A stretch of 5,857 nt of DNA from an uncultured euryarchaeote (lineage in GTDB: Archaea; Thermoplasmatota; Poseidoniia; Poseidoniales; Thalassarchaeaceae), in NCBI GenBank assembly GCA_937901365.1, contig CALCEF010000354.1, forward strand, positions 1-5,857, read 5' to 3'. The notes beneath the pieces were generated by a model. The model did not search any database, had not been told where the DNA came from, and saw only the letters and a program-made list of their open reading frames with translations. Positions 5,410 to 5,857 of the stretch are shown piece by piece; the first letter of the stretch is position 1; every line of letters starts with the position of its first letter. The translations under genes and the position numbers were made by a program.

Positions 5410-5479
5410 TCCCGGGAGGATTCGAACCTCCGTCCCCTGGACCAAAACCAGAGATGATGGACCGCTACACAACGGGACT
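5407..5479 (-). tRNA. tRNA-Gln (anticodon TTG), CCA encoded at 5406-5404
   Basis: A complete 73-nt cloverleaf on the minus strand, reading CAA codons. The acceptor stem AGTCCCG (5479-5473) pairs with CGGGACT (5414-5408), followed by discriminator A5407. The D arm is GTGTAGCGGTCCATCAT. The anticodon stem TCTGG/CCAGG has one U-G pair and encloses loop TTTTGGT, with TTG as anticodon. The T stem GGAGG/CCTCC encloses TTCGAAT. The first pair is A1-U72, the pair archaeal GatDE is reported to use, which suits the indirect Glu-tRNA(Gln) route. The next three bases are CCA, so the tail appears encoded, unlike tRNA-Glu here. The 3' end overlaps the end of the HD gene on the other strand. No intron is present. 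Confidence 0.95.
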
Positions 5480-5502
5480 CCAACCTCGCGGGGGGGCCCA
5501 TG

Positions 5503-5509
5503 ATTATTG
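5503..5509. promoter_or_regulatory. TATA-like box of tRNA-Gln, possibly shared with the divergent gene
   Basis: CAATAAT on the minus strand (ATTATTG on plus) lies 24-30 bp before the tRNA 5' end at 5479, the expected archaeal spacing. Read on the plus strand it could also drive the secreted-protein gene, with a predicted start near 5532 and a leader of about 38 nt. A run of seven G (5490-5496) lies between the box and the tRNA. Confidence 0.42.
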
Positions 5510-5555
5510 AACGGTGCGACAAAGCAGGGACGCGAAAAGTCAAGCGTCGATGGCC

Positions 5556-5595
5556 CTCGTCGCGGCGCTATGCGCCGCGCAATACTCTCGACGAG
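5556..5595 (+). repeat. Nested hairpin enclosing the secreted-protein start codon
   Basis: The inner stem CGCGGCGC (5561-5568) and GCGCCGCG (5572-5579) is a perfect 8 bp with loop TAT; the A and T of the ATG (5570-5572) are in the loop and its G closes the stem. An outer 5-bp stem, CTCGT (5556-5560) and ACGAG (5591-5595), can stack below it with an 11-nt bulge on the 3' side. A folded mRNA would hide the start codon. Confidence 0.5.
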
Positions 5596-5857
5596 TATGG
5601 TAATTCTGTTCATTTTGGGCAGTTTTTCACCATTGGTCGACATTCGTCAAACAGAGTATAGTGCGCCATTTGAGAGCACTCAAGAGGAAATGGAAATTGA
5701 ATTTCCGACCAGCACTACATTTTCTCCAAATATTGAGTATTGGGTTGAACAAGAGATTGCGAAGCCGATGGTGCTGACACGAGATTTGCATTCCTTACAT
5801 CAATGGCAAATCCAACACGAACTGTTGCCCGAACAATCCCCGGGTGACTTTCAATCT
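5570..5857 (+). CDS. Secreted or membrane-anchored protein, N-terminal part (runs off right edge)
   Basis: The frame is open from ATG 5570 to the end of the window, exactly 96 codons. It begins with a typical signal peptide: two arginines (MRRAILST), a hydrophobic core MVILFILGSF (residues 9-18), then a polar region SPLVDIRQTEYSAP. The mature part seen so far is acidic and polar (QEEMEIEFPTSTTF), followed by EYWVEQEIAKPMVL and an aromatic/His-rich LHSLHQWQIQHELLP. No known domain is recognised; it could be the N-terminal part of a large exported protein or enzyme. A downstream ATG at 5597 would lose the arginines, and a TTG at 5507 is the only other in-frame start upstream before a stop. No SD precedes 5570, so translation may be leaderless or structured. 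Its upstream region faces tRNA-Gln. Confidence 0.72.
   Translation, partial: MRRAILSTSMVILFILGSFSPLVDIRQTEYSAPFESTQEEMEIEFPTSTTFSPNIEYWVEQEIAKPMVLTRDLHSLHQWQIQHELLPEQSPGDFQS

Noticed and set aside
5338..5643. 101-codon minus-strand frame across tRNA-Gln
   Set aside because: It reads through the tRNA and the ends of two plus-strand genes; no start signal and no sensible protein pattern.
1..5857. Mobile element, CRISPR array, phage or defence system
   Set aside because: No transposase, integrase, spaced direct repeats or defence-type proteins are seen; gene content is housekeeping.

Overview
The window looks archaeal, most likely a planktonic marine euryarchaeon of the Marine Group II / Poseidoniales type. 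This assignment is inferred from gene content, not from a marker-gene comparison. The support is a GPN-loop GTPase of the archaeal/eukaryotic family, a UbiA-type prenyltransferase with the features of the archaeal ether-lipid enzyme (digeranylgeranylglyceryl phosphate synthase), TATA-box-like elements placed about 26 bp before tRNA 5' ends, and a tRNA-Gln with an A1-U72 end pair. Nothing suggests a phage, transposon, CRISPR array or plasmid; this is a compact housekeeping region.

Layout, left to right. (1) Bases 1-133, minus strand: start of a proline-rich protein running off the left edge. (2) Bases 134-230: a divergent promoter region with one central TATA-like box and a small perfect hairpin about 27 bp away on each side. 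(3) Bases 231-2056, plus strand: a two-gene operon of a GPN-loop GTPase and ornithine carbamoyltransferase (argF). (4) Bases 2053-3439, minus strand, meeting argF tail to tail with a 4-bp overlap: a likely operon transcribed as a 64-residue ORF, a 90-residue winged-helix-like protein starting at GTG with a strong Shine-Dalgarno (SD) site, and a UbiA-family prenyltransferase. (5) Bases 3440-3613: noncoding, with a tRNA promoter. (6) tRNA-Glu(CTC) at 3614-3686. (7) Bases 3746-5409, plus strand: an isovaleryl-CoA-dehydrogenase-like acyl-CoA dehydrogenase, translationally coupled to an HD-domain nucleotidase of the YfbR/HDDC2 type. (8) tRNA-Gln(TTG) on the minus strand at 5407-5479; its encoded CCA tail and last base are the complement of the HD gene's final Trp codon and stop. 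(9) From 5570, plus strand: the start of a secreted protein cut off by the right edge.

The genes do not form one pathway. They cover arginine synthesis, archaeal membrane lipid synthesis, branched-chain acyl-CoA oxidation, nucleotide clean-up, GTPase-assisted assembly and two tRNAs. The most unusual feature is a set of perfect short hairpins with 3-4 nt loops at or next to the starts of genes that lead transcription units (146-161, 215-229, 3729-3745, 5561-5579). Equally long palindromes also occur inside genes (1259-1270, 2139-2154), so the pattern is suggestive, not proven. No clearly novel multi-gene system is visible.
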